19,044 nucleotides of DNA from Merdiplasma sp045118075 (lineage in GTDB: Bacteria; Bacillota; Clostridia; Lachnospirales; Lachnospiraceae). Under the pieces are notes generated by a model, which was given only the letters and a program-made list of their open reading frames with translations, was not told the origin of the DNA and did not search any database. This document shows, one piece after another, positions 1 to 7,958 of this stretch; position 1 is the stretch's first letter, and every line of letters starts with the position of its first letter. The translations under genes were made by a program, and so were the position numbers. The DNA is taken from positions 1-19,044 of the forward strand of contig JBGUOI010000076.1 of the NCBI GenBank assembly GCA_045118075.1. The letters run 5' to 3'.

Positions 1-1192
1 CCTTACCTGGAATGTTTTTCTCCGATCCGGAAAAGAGCAGATTCAGCTGCCCCGGATCGATTTCGATGAAAAAAGGACGAGTGTTATTCTATACAGCGGC
101 GGTACCAGCGGCGTTCCCAAGGGAGTCTGCCTTACCGACCTTAACATGAACGGCCTGGCGCTGCAGGCCAGGGAAGCCATCGGCATGGAATTTAAAAACG
201 GTTACACCATGCTCAGCTGTATGCCGATCTTTCACGGGTTCGGCCTCGGAATCAATATCCATACGGTCCTTCTGCACGGCGCCGAATGCATCCTGATGCC
301 CTCGTTTACCATCAAAACTTACGCAGACAAGCTGATCAAAGAAAAACCCAATTTTATTGCCGGTGTCCCGACGATCTTTGAAGCACTCCTCCACATGCCG
401 CAGCTTGACAAGGAAGACCTGTCCTTCCTGAAGGGTATGTTCTGCGGAGGAGACTCCCTGACCGTTGAGTTAAAGCATAAGATCGACACTTTTCTTGCTG
501 AGCATGGCGCTTCCATCCAGGTACGTCAGGGATACGGCCTGACCGAATGCGTGACCGCAAGCTGCCTGACCCCCAGAGATGAAAGCCGTGACGGAAGCAT
601 CGGGATCCCTTTCCCTGACACGGTCTACGCGATCGTCTCACCGGGCACGGAAGATGTCCTGCCGCCCGGCACTGAAGGCGAGATCATCCTTCGCTCTCCG
701 ACCGTTATGCTCGGATACCTGAAGAATGAGGAAGAAACGGCCCAGGCACTGCGCCGTCTGCCCGACGGTAATATCTGGCTCTACACCGGAGATTTAGGGT
801 ACATGGACGAAGACGGTTATGTCTACTTCCGGCAGCGGATCAAGCGAATGATCGTCACAAACGGATACAACGTCTATCCCGGACAGGTGGAAAATATCAT
901 CGACAGCTGCGACGAGGTCTCCTACAGCTGTGTGATCGGTGTTCCGGACCGGAAAAGGATCTCCCGGGTGCGTGCCTATATCGTGCTGCGCGACAATATC
1001 AAAGATGATGACGAGTGTCGGGATAGGATCATGGAAAAACTCAGAAAACAGATCGCGGGCTATGCCCTGCCGAGGGAGATCATCTTCAGATCGGAGCTTC
1101 CCAAAACACTGGTCGGCAAGGTAGCTTACCGCGTCCTTGAACAGGAAGCACTGGCCGAGCTGGCCGATTCACAGACAGGAGAAACAGAATGA
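1..1192 (+). CDS. Acyl-CoA synthetase (AMP-binding enzyme), 5' end missing
   Basis: The reading frame is open from base 2, so the gene starts left of the window; 396 residues are visible. The class I adenylate-forming signature LYSGGTSGVPKG lies at fragment residues 34-45 (A3, phosphate loop). It is followed by the helix around PIFHGFGLGI, the A5 motif YGLTE, the A7/A8 hinge YTGDLGYMDEDGYVYFRQRIKRMI, and the C-terminal A10 region LPKTLVGKVAYRV with the expected catalytic Lys. These enzymes activate a carboxylic acid as acyl-AMP and then transfer it to CoA or a carrier. By family lengths (about 520-560 residues) some 130-160 N-terminal residues are missing. The substrate cannot be read from the sequence; a medium/long-chain fatty acid is the default guess. 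The stop codon overlaps the next start (ATGA), so the two genes are probably co-translated and may act on the same acyl group. Confidence 0.9.
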   Translation, partial: LTWNVFLRSGKEQIQLPRIDFDEKRTSVILYSGGTSGVPKGVCLTDLNMNGLALQAREAIGMEFKNGYTMLSCMPIFHGFGLGINIHTVLLHGAECILMPSFTIKTYADKLIKEKPNFIAGVPTIFEALLHMPQLDKEDLSFLKGMFCGGDSLTVELKHKIDTFLAEHGASIQVRQGYGLTECVTASCLTPRDESRDGSIGIPFPDTVYAIVSPGTEDVLPPGTEGEIILRSPTVMLGYLKNEEETAQALRRLPDGNIWLYTGDLGYMDEDGYVYFRQRIKRMIVTNGYNVYPGQVENIIDSCDEVSYSCVIGVPDRKRISRVRAYIVLRDNIKDDDECRDRIMEKLRKQIAGYALPREIIFRSELPKTLVGKVAYRVLEQEALAELADSQTGETE

Positions 1193-2094
1193 GCGAGGAA
1201 CGATCAAATACAAAACCGGCAAAAAGGCGCCGCGGCGACCGGCGTGACGGGCGCTGGATCAAAGCTCCCGGTCTCCAGACCGTAATGATGTACATTCTTC
1301 CAAAGCGCACCGAATGCGAAGTCTATATGAAGGATACGTTTGACTGTACGAACCTTCTTGCTTTCATCGAGGAAGAGAACCGCATCCACCCCGAATACAG
1401 GACTACTCTGTTCCACGGGATCATCGCCATCCTGGCGAGGATGCTCCGCGAACGCCCGAAAATGAACTGTTTTATTCAGGGTTTCCGCATGTACGAGCGC
1501 AATGAGATCTCCTTAAGTTTTGTCGTAAAACGCAGGTTCTCCGACAACGGTGAGGAATCTTTGATGTACCTTGTTCCCGAAGACACGGATACCATCCGGG
1601 AGATCAGCAGTCGAATCTGCGGAAACGTCGCCGAAACCAGAAAGAGCGAGCATTCCACCGGAGGGATCGATGAGGTCATCGACAAGTTCGCCTCCCTGCC
1701 GCGTTTTATCCTCATCCCGGTCATGCGCATCATCCGTTACCTGGATTTCTGGGGTCTCAACCCGCGCGTACTCACAGACGGCGACCCGAACTACTCGAGC
1801 ATCCTGCTCAGCAATCTGGGAAGCATCAAATGCCCGGCCGTATACCATCACCTGAACAATTACGGTACCAACAGCATCATGGTCACCGTAGGAACCATGC
1901 GGAACGAACTCGTGAAAATGCCGGACGGGACCATGAGTGAGCGCACCCTCGTCGACATCAGCGCCACCCTCGATGAGCGCATCGCAGACGGCTTCTACTT
2001 CGCGCGCTCCCTTAAACTGATCCACCATGTGCTCGAACATCCCGACCTCCTTCTGAAACCGCTTTGCGAGCCATCCGGTTTCGATTATAAATAA
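1189..2094 (+). CDS. E2/chloramphenicol-acetyltransferase-fold protein, catalytic His replaced
   Basis: This 301-residue protein has no lipoyl or subunit-binding domain. After a basic, probably disordered N-terminus (residues 1-22, rich in Arg/Lys) it resembles the catalytic domain of 2-oxoacid dehydrogenase E2 acyltransferases. The clearest match is the C-terminal stretch LDERIADGFYFARSLKLIHHVLEHPDLLLKP, which lines up with the E2 pattern DHRxxDGaxxaxFL...LedPexLL. The general-base His of HxxxDG is Glu263 here, while Asp267 and Gly268 are kept. SILLSNLGSIKCPAVYHHLNNYGT (about 204-227) matches the E2 segment before it. The ATG lies inside the stop of the acyl-CoA synthetase gene, with AGGAG 7 nt upstream, which suggests coupling. 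The protein could bind or transfer the acyl group made by the ligase, or be a non-catalytic relative. The fold assignment is fairly secure; the function is not. Confidence 0.7.
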   Translation: MSEERSNTKPAKRRRGDRRDGRWIKAPGLQTVMMYILPKRTECEVYMKDTFDCTNLLAFIEEENRIHPEYRTTLFHGIIAILARMLRERPKMNCFIQGFRMYERNEISLSFVVKRRFSDNGEESLMYLVPEDTDTIREISSRICGNVAETRKSEHSTGGIDEVIDKFASLPRFILIPVMRIIRYLDFWGLNPRVLTDGDPNYSSILLSNLGSIKCPAVYHHLNNYGTNSIMVTVGTMRNELVKMPDGTMSERTLVDISATLDERIADGFYFARSLKLIHHVLEHPDLLLKPLCEPSGFDYK

Positions 2095-2115
2095 TGAGCC
2101 ATCCGGATTTAAATA

Positions 2116-2166
2116 AAAAACGTGCATCCATGTCCCCGAGGGATACGGATGCACATTTAATTTTTT
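2116..2166. terminator. Bidirectional intrinsic terminator between convergent genes
   Basis: GTGCATCC (2122-2129) pairs with GGATGCAC (2147-2154). After an A/C mismatch, TGTCCC (2131-2136) pairs with GGGATA (2140-2145) around a 3-nt loop. A T-rich run follows on the plus strand (2157-2166) and an A-run precedes the stem (2111-2120), giving a U-run for the minus-strand transcript. The position between the ends of the acyltransferase-like gene and putP fits termination in both directions. Confidence 0.85.
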
Positions 2167-2183
2167 AGTCTGATCGGATATTA

Positions 2184-3710
2184 TCAGAGCGTGACTCTGT
2201 CAAAAGTATCCGTAATCTTCTTAGACGGCGCCGGTGTGATCAGGCTGACGATCACATTGACGACGATCGCTACGATGAAAGCCGGAAGCAGTTCATAGAT
2301 ACCGAAGATGCCGCCTCTGGAACGGATGGCGAATTTCCAGATAAAGATCATGGCGCCGCCGGCGATCATGCCGAAAAGTGCGCCCCACTTATTGGAACGT
2401 TTCCAGAACAGGGCCAGCAGCATGACCGGCCCGAAGCAGGCACCGAAACCGGCCCAGGCGAAGGATACGATCATGAAGACGGAACTGTTGCTGTTCCATG
2501 CAAGGACTACGCCGAGTACGGCAATGATGGCAAGGCAAAGTCTCGAGATCAGAAGCAGGCCTTTCTCGCCGACATGGATCCCGAAAACATCTGCAAGCAG
2601 GTCGCTTGTCACGGACGAAGAAGCTGCCAGCAGCTGAGAATCGGCGGTGGACATCGTGCAGGCCAGGATTCCGGAGAGAACCAGGCCGGCTGCCAGTGCA
2701 AAGAAGATGCCATGCTCACTCATCAGGTTTGACAGTTCCACGATGATCGTTTCAGAAGCATTTCCTTCAAGCAGGGGAACGATTCCCTTCATGGAGACAG
2801 CCAGTCCCATGATGCCGATCAGGATGGCGATCGCCATCGCGATCAGTACCCACGCGGAAGCGATCCTTCTGGATGTTTTGATCTTATTTTCATCATCGAT
2901 CGCCATGAAGCGAAGCAGGATATGCGGCATTCCGAAATATCCCAGGCCCCAGGCCAGGGTGGACAGGACCGTGATCGGTCCGTAAGCAAGCGCGCTTTTC
3001 GTTGCCGGATCATAGCTCTGGGTCATGCTGAAATACCCGGGGAGGGATTTCGCGTTTTCGATCACGGCGTTCATGCCGCCGGCCGTCTTAACACCGAAAA
3101 ACAGCACGATCAGCAGGGCGATCGTCATGACGATGCTCTGGATCAGGTCCGTCATGGAAGCTGCCAGGAAGCCGCCTGACATCGTGTAGATAATGATGAC
3201 CGCGGCACTGACGATCATTGCAGTATGGTAGTTAACACCAAAAAGGCTGTTAAAGAGCTTTCCGCAGGCCGAAAAACCGGAAGCGGTATAAGGAATAAAG
3301 AAGATGATAATGATCAGCGCTGCCGTGATCGTCAGCAGTTTTTTCTGGTCATCGTACCGCTTGGAGAAAAACGAGGGGATCGTGATCGCGTTGATCTCAT
3401 CGGAATACCGGCGAAGCCTCTTGGCCACGATCAGCCAGTTTAAGTAAGTACCGGCAGCCAGTCCGATAATGGTCCAGCCCGTATCCGCCATACCGGTCAG
3501 ATAAGCCAGTCCCGGAAGTCCCATCAGCAGATAACTGCTCATGTCCGAGGCTTCTGCGCTCATCGCCGTTACGATGGGGCCGAGCTTCCTACCGCCCAGG
3601 TAAAAGTCCTTAACGGTCTTGTTTTTACCCGACGCATAAAAACCCACGATCAGCATGACAGCCAGATAAGCGATCATGACGACCATTATGCCAATTTTTG
3701 CTGTTGTCAT
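2184..3710 (-). CDS. putP: Sodium/proline symporter PutP
   Basis: A polytopic inner-membrane protein of the sodium:solute symporter family, about 13 hydrophobic segments and 508 residues, the usual PutP length. Diagnostic stretches are GGRKLGPIVTAMSAEASDMS with SSYLLMGLPG close to the N-terminus (sodium and substrate site on TM2) and SGILACTMSTADSQLLAASS further on (TM8-9). It imports proline with sodium as nutrient, nitrogen source or osmoprotectant. The open frame extends to a TTG at 3734, but AGAAAGGA (3721-3728) lies inside that extension, 10 nt before the ATG at 3710. That ATG gives the normal N-terminus MTTAKIGIMV and is preferred. The gene stands alone with its own promoter at 3813-3841 and converges on the preceding plus-strand pair. 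No proline-degradation genes are near, so osmotic or nutritional uptake cannot be told apart. Confidence 0.92.
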   Translation of the reverse strand: MTTAKIGIMVVMIAYLAVMLIVGFYASGKNKTVKDFYLGGRKLGPIVTAMSAEASDMSSYLLMGLPGLAYLTGMADTGWTIIGLAAGTYLNWLIVAKRLRRYSDEINAITIPSFFSKRYDDQKKLLTITAALIIIIFFIPYTASGFSACGKLFNSLFGVNYHTAMIVSAAVIIIYTMSGGFLAASMTDLIQSIVMTIALLIVLFFGVKTAGGMNAVIENAKSLPGYFSMTQSYDPATKSALAYGPITVLSTLAWGLGYFGMPHILLRFMAIDDENKIKTSRRIASAWVLIAMAIAILIGIMGLAVSMKGIVPLLEGNASETIIVELSNLMSEHGIFFALAAGLVLSGILACTMSTADSQLLAASSSVTSDLLADVFGIHVGEKGLLLISRLCLAIIAVLGVVLAWNSNSSVFMIVSFAWAGFGACFGPVMLLALFWKRSNKWGALFGMIAGGAMIFIWKFAIRSRGGIFGIYELLPAFIVAIVVNVIVSLITPAPSKKITDTFDRVTL

Positions 3711-3720
3711 AGAATACCAT

Positions 3721-3728
3721 TCCTTTCT
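3721..3728 (-). promoter_or_regulatory. Ribosome binding site that fixes the putP start
   Basis: AGAAAGGA on the minus strand, 10 nt before the ATG at 3708-3710. It falls within the codons that would be translated from the upstream TTG at 3734, so the TTG is unlikely to be the true start. Confidence 0.7.
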
Positions 3729-3812
3729 GTTCAAGGCTGCCCGGACAGCCCTCCTGCAGTTTTCCGGGATATGTCCGCATCTTTTTTTATTTTAATGCGC
3801 ACATCAGCATAT

Positions 3813-3841
3813 AATATAAACTGATTAATCCTTTTCGTCAA
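3813..3841 (-). promoter_or_regulatory. putP promoter (sigma-A type)
   Basis: Minus strand: -35 TTGACG (3836-3841), spacer of exactly 17 nt, -10 TATATT (3813-3818). The expected transcript start near 3806 gives a leader of about 95 nt before the putP ATG. It lies between the comF-operon terminator and putP, in an AT-rich gap with no gene. Confidence 0.75.
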
Positions 3842-3873
3842 TAAAACTTAGGTGTAAATATACTGTTCCCGGG

Positions 3874-3899
3874 AAAAAATATGCATTCCGCTCTGCATA
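3874..3899 (-). terminator. Intrinsic terminator after comF
   Basis: On the minus strand TATGCA (3899-3894) and TGCATA (3885-3880) form a 6-bp stem with an 8-nt loop, followed at once by six T (3879-3874). The stem starts five bases after the comF stop codon and ends the five-gene operon. It is short, but the T-run is perfect. Confidence 0.7.
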
Positions 3900-3903
3900 A
3901 AAA

Positions 3904-4653
3904 TCAGATCTCAGGCGCCGCCAGCGCCAGGAACCATACCTTTCCGGCACCGTTTTCCTTCAGCACGCGGGCGCACTCATTAACCGTCGAGCCCGTGGTC
4001 AGAAGATCATCGACAAGAAGAATCCGGGCTTTGGGAGGCAGACAGCCTTGTCTTACCGAAAAAGCACCGGCCAGATTTTTCATACGCTGCGCAGGAAGCA
4101 GTCCTTTCTGCGCACTCGTGTAGCGGTTCCGGATCAGGATATCTCTTCTGAGCGGAATTTGCGTGATCTGCGAGATCTGTTTCCCGATCAGCGCACACTG
4201 GTCAAATCCGCGCTCCCTCTCTTTCCGTTTATGAAGCGGAACGGGAATGATCATATCAGGCTTTTGCTTCTCAAGAAAATCCCTGTGGGCATAAGCCATC
4301 GAGGCCGCAAAGAACGGAATGTAATCCCTGTGGTTTTTAAATTTCATTCTCAGAAGTGCTTCCTTTAAGGCTCCTGCATAGATAAAGGTGCACCTGCCTT
4401 CATCAAAATACCAGCCGGTGCGTTCACAGTGAAAACAATACTCTTTTCCGGCATCTTCAAGAGGCCGTCCGCACCGAAAACAAAAAGGCTGCCGGATCAG
4501 CGGAAGTTTTCCGGCGCAGTCTATGCACACGTACTTTTCCCGCCCGATCAGCAGGCGCTCACAAAGCGGACATCTGGGCGGAAAAATAATATCTGCCGCC
4601 CTGTCCAGAACGGCTGATCCCGCACAGATCAGCCGCTTTGTCTTTTCATTCAT
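3904..4653 (-). CDS. comF: ComF family phosphoribosyltransferase-like protein
   Basis: 249 residues, normal for ComF. Four CxxC pairs (Cys28/31, 43/46, 58/61, 73/76) form the N-terminal zinc-finger region. The C-terminal half is a type I phosphoribosyltransferase-like domain with the PRPP loop ILLVDDLLTTGST at 211-223. In naturally competent bacteria ComF helps bring transformed single-stranded DNA into the cytoplasm together with helicases; in clostridia it is often kept with no proof of competence. It starts 30 nt after recD2, with GGGAGAGAG about 11 nt before the ATG, and is the last gene of the operon. Its place beside a RecD2 helicase supports a role in DNA processing. Confidence 0.92.
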   Translation of the reverse strand: MNEKTKRLICAGSAVLDRAADIIFPPRCPLCERLLIGREKYVCIDCAGKLPLIRQPFCFRCGRPLEDAGKEYCFHCERTGWYFDEGRCTFIYAGALKEALLRMKFKNHRDYIPFFAASMAYAHRDFLEKQKPDMIIPVPLHKRKERERGFDQCALIGKQISQITQIPLRRDILIRNRYTSAQKGLLPAQRMKNLAGAFSVRQGCLPPKARILLVDDLLTTGSTVNECARVLKENGAGKVWFLALAAPEI

Positions 4654-4683
4654 ATAAATACAGGCTCTCTCCCGTATAAGTCA

Positions 4684-6942
4684 TTACGGCATCAGCGGTT
4701 TCTCATCCCCGGACAGTTCCTCTATCCGCAGCGACAGGCTCGTATACCGCTTCTGTTCATGGTCATTCTCGACCATATGGGTCAGTGTCTGCGGATCACC
4801 CACGATGGTGACGCAGTTTCTGGCCCGGGTGATGGCTGTGTAGATCAGGTTCCGGTTCATCAGCATCCGGGGACCGTTCATAATCGGGATCACGACTGCA
4901 GGGTATTCACTCCCCTGCGACTTGTGAATCGTCACAGCGTAGGCATGCTCCAGCTCCTCAAGCGATGCAAACGGGTATTCCACAAATCGATGTTCATCGA
5001 ATTCAACAGTCAGGATCTGCGAATGCTCATCGATCAGGCGGATGATCCCCATATCGCCGTTGAAGATTCCGCTGCCGCTCTCCCCTGCATATCCGTACCT
5101 GCCCCTGACTTCCCAGACAGCCTGGTAATTATTCTTGATCTGCATCACCTTATCCCCTTCGCGGAAAATGACCTCTCCCCGGTGAAGTTCCCGTTTGTCA
5201 TCTGCCGGAGGATTCAGGTATTCCTGAAGGATCCTGTTAAGCCGCTCGACCCCGATCAGCCCTTTCCGTGTCGGCGTCAGGACCTGGATATCACTGGCCG
5301 GGGCATGGACATATCCGGGAAGCTTGTCCCTGACAAGCTGGATCACAATGCTGATGATCACGTTGGCATCGTCCCTGCCAATGAAGAAAAAGTCCCTGCT
5401 CTTGTTATCCAGGACCGGCTGCCGGCCGGTATTGATCCGGTGGGCGTTCATCACGATATCGCTCTGCTCCGCCTGGCGGAAGATTTTCTCAAGCCTGACG
5501 ACACTGCAGCAGCGCGAATGTATGATATCCCTCAGGATACTTCCGGGTCCGACTGACGGCAGCTGGTTGACATCTCCGACCATGACAAGCCTGGTGCCTG
5601 CCGTAACGGCGCAAAGCAGCGCATACATCAGGTAGCAGTCCACCATCGACATCTCATCAATGATCACCACATCCGTCTCCAGCGGGTTTGACGCATTCCG
5701 CCCGAACGAGGCACCGTCTCCGTCAGGTCCGCCCGAAACTTCCAGCAGCCTGTGGATCGTCCTTGCTTCCCTGCCGGTCGCCTCCGTCATGCGCTTCGCG
5801 GCGCGTCCGGTCGGGGCTGCCAGTTCGATCTCCAGCCCCTCCTGCTCAAAGTAGGTGATCATGGTATTGATCGTCGTCGTTTTACCGGTTCCCGGACCGC
5901 CGGTGATCACGACCAGGCCGCAGCGTGCCGCTTCCAGAATAGCTATTTTCTGCTGCGGATCGAGCTCGATTCCTTCGCTTTTTTCGATCCTTGCGATCCG
6001 TCCCCGAACCAGGCTCTCGTCGATCCCGCAGGTGATATTCAGGTCACCCAGCATTCTTGCCGTATTCAGTTCCATATAATACATCGGAGCAGCGTAAACA
6101 CACTTCTCCTCCCCGATCGTTTTAGTCACTGCACGCCGCTCGATCACCAGGTCGGACAGCTGTGTTTCAACTGCCTCTTCCGAAACGGGCGTTTCCCCCG
6201 GTACTTCGAGAAGCTGCATCGTACGGTCGCAAAGAATCTCCCACGGGAGATAAATATGTCCTTCCGCCTGCGCCTGGCTTAGTACATAAAGGATTCCGCT
6301 CCTGATCCGGAAATCCGAATCAGCCAGGATACCGGCGCGCTGAGCGATCTCATCTGCAGTCTTAAACCCGACTCCCGGAATGTCATCCGCCATCTGGTAC
6401 GGGTTTTCTCGTATGATATGGTAGATCTGCGTCCCGTATCGGTTGTAGATCCGTACAGCCAATGCCGTTGAGATCCCGTACTGTGCCAGAAAGAGCATTG
6501 CATCCTGCATGTCTTTCTTTTCTGCCACCTGCCTTGCGATCTCCCGGGCTTTGCGTTCACTGATTCCCTTGATCTCGGCCAGCCGCTCCGGCTCATGCTC
6601 GATGATATGCATGGTCTCCTGCTTAAACCGACAGACGATTCGGGAAGCGAGCGCTGCGCCTACCCCCTTGATGGCGCCCGAGCCAAGATAGCGCTCCACC
6701 GCCAGCTCATTGCGGGGAACGGTGGCTTCACAGTGTTCGATCTTAAACTGCTCTCCGTAGGACATATGGGCGGTATAATAGCCTTCGGCCTTGACGTACT
6801 CCCCCTCGCTGATAAACGGAAGGCTGCCGACACAGGTGACTTCCTCCCCGTCGGCAGCCAGATTCAGCACAGTATATCCATTGTCCTCGTTCCTGAAGAT
6901 GATATGTTCCACATACCCTTCGATGGTCGTCTTTTCCTGCAC
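4684..6942 (-). CDS. recD2: RecD2-type ATP-dependent 5'-3' DNA helicase
   Basis: 752 residues, the usual RecD2 length. An OB-like N-terminus (about 1-75) and helix-hairpin-helix modules (IKGVGAALASRIV at 91-103, DIPGVGFKTADEIA at 187-200) precede the SF1B helicase core. Core motifs: LDPQQKIAI (327-335), Walker A GGPGTGKTT (348-356), AAPTGRAAKRM (375-385), Walker B VVIIDEMSM (425-433), GDVNQLPSVGPG (456-467), TIHKSQGSEYPAVVIP (671-686) and NLIYTAITRARNCVTIVG (698-715). All catalytic motifs are intact. RecD2 acts outside RecBCD in repair and replication-fork processing. The start is a GTG at 6942. Its ribosome site GAGGAG is formed by the last Glu codons of the mreB-like gene, which ties translation of the two together. 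Confidence 0.95.
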   Translation of the reverse strand: MQEKTTIEGYVEHIIFRNEDNGYTVLNLAADGEEVTCVGSLPFISEGEYVKAEGYYTAHMSYGEQFKIEHCEATVPRNELAVERYLGSGAIKGVGAALASRIVCRFKQETMHIIEHEPERLAEIKGISERKAREIARQVAEKKDMQDAMLFLAQYGISTALAVRIYNRYGTQIYHIIRENPYQMADDIPGVGFKTADEIAQRAGILADSDFRIRSGILYVLSQAQAEGHIYLPWEILCDRTMQLLEVPGETPVSEEAVETQLSDLVIERRAVTKTIGEEKCVYAAPMYYMELNTARMLGDLNITCGIDESLVRGRIARIEKSEGIELDPQQKIAILEAARCGLVVITGGPGTGKTTTINTMITYFEQEGLEIELAAPTGRAAKRMTEATGREARTIHRLLEVSGGPDGDGASFGRNASNPLETDVVIIDEMSMVDCYLMYALLCAVTAGTRLVMVGDVNQLPSVGPGSILRDIIHSRCCSVVRLEKIFRQAEQSDIVMNAHRINTGRQPVLDNKSRDFFFIGRDDANVIISIVIQLVRDKLPGYVHAPASDIQVLTPTRKGLIGVERLNRILQEYLNPPADDKRELHRGEVIFREGDKVMQIKNNYQAVWEVRGRYGYAGESGSGIFNGDMGIIRLIDEHSQILTVEFDEHRFVEYPFASLEELEHAYAVTIHKSQGSEYPAVVIPIMNGPRMLMNRNLIYTAITRARNCVTIVGDPQTLTHMVENDHEQKRYTSLSLRIEELSGDEKPLMP

Positions 6943-6948
6943 CTGTTA

Positions 6949-7953
6949 TTACTCCTCGTCGTCTGTGGTGATGCCTTCCTCCATCAGCTGTGAGTAGCGT
7001 CCCGTCCCGAGCGCAACCGCCAGCGCAGGATCCTGGGCAGCGATCGTATTGACACCCGTCCGCGCTTCGATCAGTTCCTCCAGACCGCCCAGCAAGGCAC
7101 CGCCGCCCACCAGGATGATGCCGCGGTCTACTACATCGGCTGCCAGTTCCGGCGGCGTCCGCTCCAGTACGCTGTGCACTACATCCAGAAGCTGGGAGAG
7201 CAGGTCCTTGAGTGCCTCCCTTGTATCCTCAGAGCTGACTTTCACAGTCTTGGGAAGTCCGGTCACCAGATCGCGGCCGCCCACGTCCATCGTCACTTTC
7301 TCGGGACGCTCAAAAGCGGTACCGACCGTGATCTTGATCTCTTCCGCCGCCTGCTGCCCGATCATCAGTCCATAGTGATTCTTGACATAGCGAACGATCG
7401 CTTCATCAAAATCGTTGCCTCCGATCGGGATGGAATTGCTCACCACGATCCCGTTGATCGACAGTATCGACACGCTGACCAGTCCGGCCCCGATATCCAC
7501 AAGCATATTTCCGTTGGGTCTTGAGATATCAAGCCCCGCACCGATCGCCGCAGCGATCGGTTCCTGTACCAGGTAGACTTCCCTGGCTCCCGCCTGATAG
7601 GCAGCATCCTCCACTGCCCTCTGTTCCACCTCTGTGATATGGTAGGGCACGCAGACACTGACTCTGGGCTTTCTGAAAGAAAGACGTCCGGTCGCTTTCT
7701 GGATAAAGTAGCGCAGCATCTGCTCCGCCATACGATAATCCGAAATAACGCCGTGAACGATCGGGTAGACTCCCGTAATATTGCCCGGTGTCCTTCCCAG
7801 CATCAGCCTGGCTTCCTCACCGATCGCTTTTACACGGTCCGTATCACGGTCGTACGCAACGACCGACGGCTCCTTGAGCACGATTCCTTTATTTCTGACA
7901 TAGACCAGCGTACTGGCCGATCCCAGATCAATTCCGATATCGGTAAGCGGCAT
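6949..7953 (-). CDS. MreB/Mbl-family actin-like shape protein with variant phosphate-2 loop
   Basis: 334 residues, typical of MreB/Mbl. Actin-fold nucleotide motifs: phosphate-1 DIGIDLGSASTLVYV (5-19), the catalytic-Glu segment EPIAAAIGAG (Glu131), IPIGGNDFDEAIV near 175-187 and the adenosine loop LVGGGALLGGL (281-291). The phosphate-2 loop, normally DIGGGTTE or close to it, reads DIGAGLVS at 153-160, so both Thr and the Glu after them are lost. MreB homologues polymerise under the membrane and guide sidewall peptidoglycan synthesis. The substitution may slow or abolish ATP hydrolysis; this is inference. No mreC or mreD is adjacent, which fits a second paralogue (Mbl/MreBH-like) more than the main mreB. 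The ribosome site AAAGGAGA lies in the end of lgt. Confidence 0.88.
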   Translation of the reverse strand: MPLTDIGIDLGSASTLVYVRNKGIVLKEPSVVAYDRDTDRVKAIGEEARLMLGRTPGNITGVYPIVHGVISDYRMAEQMLRYFIQKATGRLSFRKPRVSVCVPYHITEVEQRAVEDAAYQAGAREVYLVQEPIAAAIGAGLDISRPNGNMLVDIGAGLVSVSILSINGIVVSNSIPIGGNDFDEAIVRYVKNHYGLMIGQQAAEEIKITVGTAFERPEKVTMDVGGRDLVTGLPKTVKVSSEDTREALKDLLSQLLDVVHSVLERTPPELAADVVDRGIILVGGGALLGGLEELIEARTGVNTIAAQDPALAVALGTGRYSQLMEEGITTDDEE

Positions 7954-7958
7954 AGTCT

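Noticed and set aside
1513..2154. 213-codon minus-strand frame opposite the E2-like gene
   Set aside because: It would run through the bidirectional terminator and has no recognisable motif; the plus-strand frame has family similarity and a coupled start.
3711..3734. Upstream TTG start for putP adding eight residues
   Set aside because: The Shine-Dalgarno-like AGAAAGGA lies inside the extension and serves the ATG at 3710.
4759..5556. 265-codon plus-strand open frame opposite recD2
   Set aside because: Antisense to intact helicase motifs, with no domain of its own; a shadow frame.
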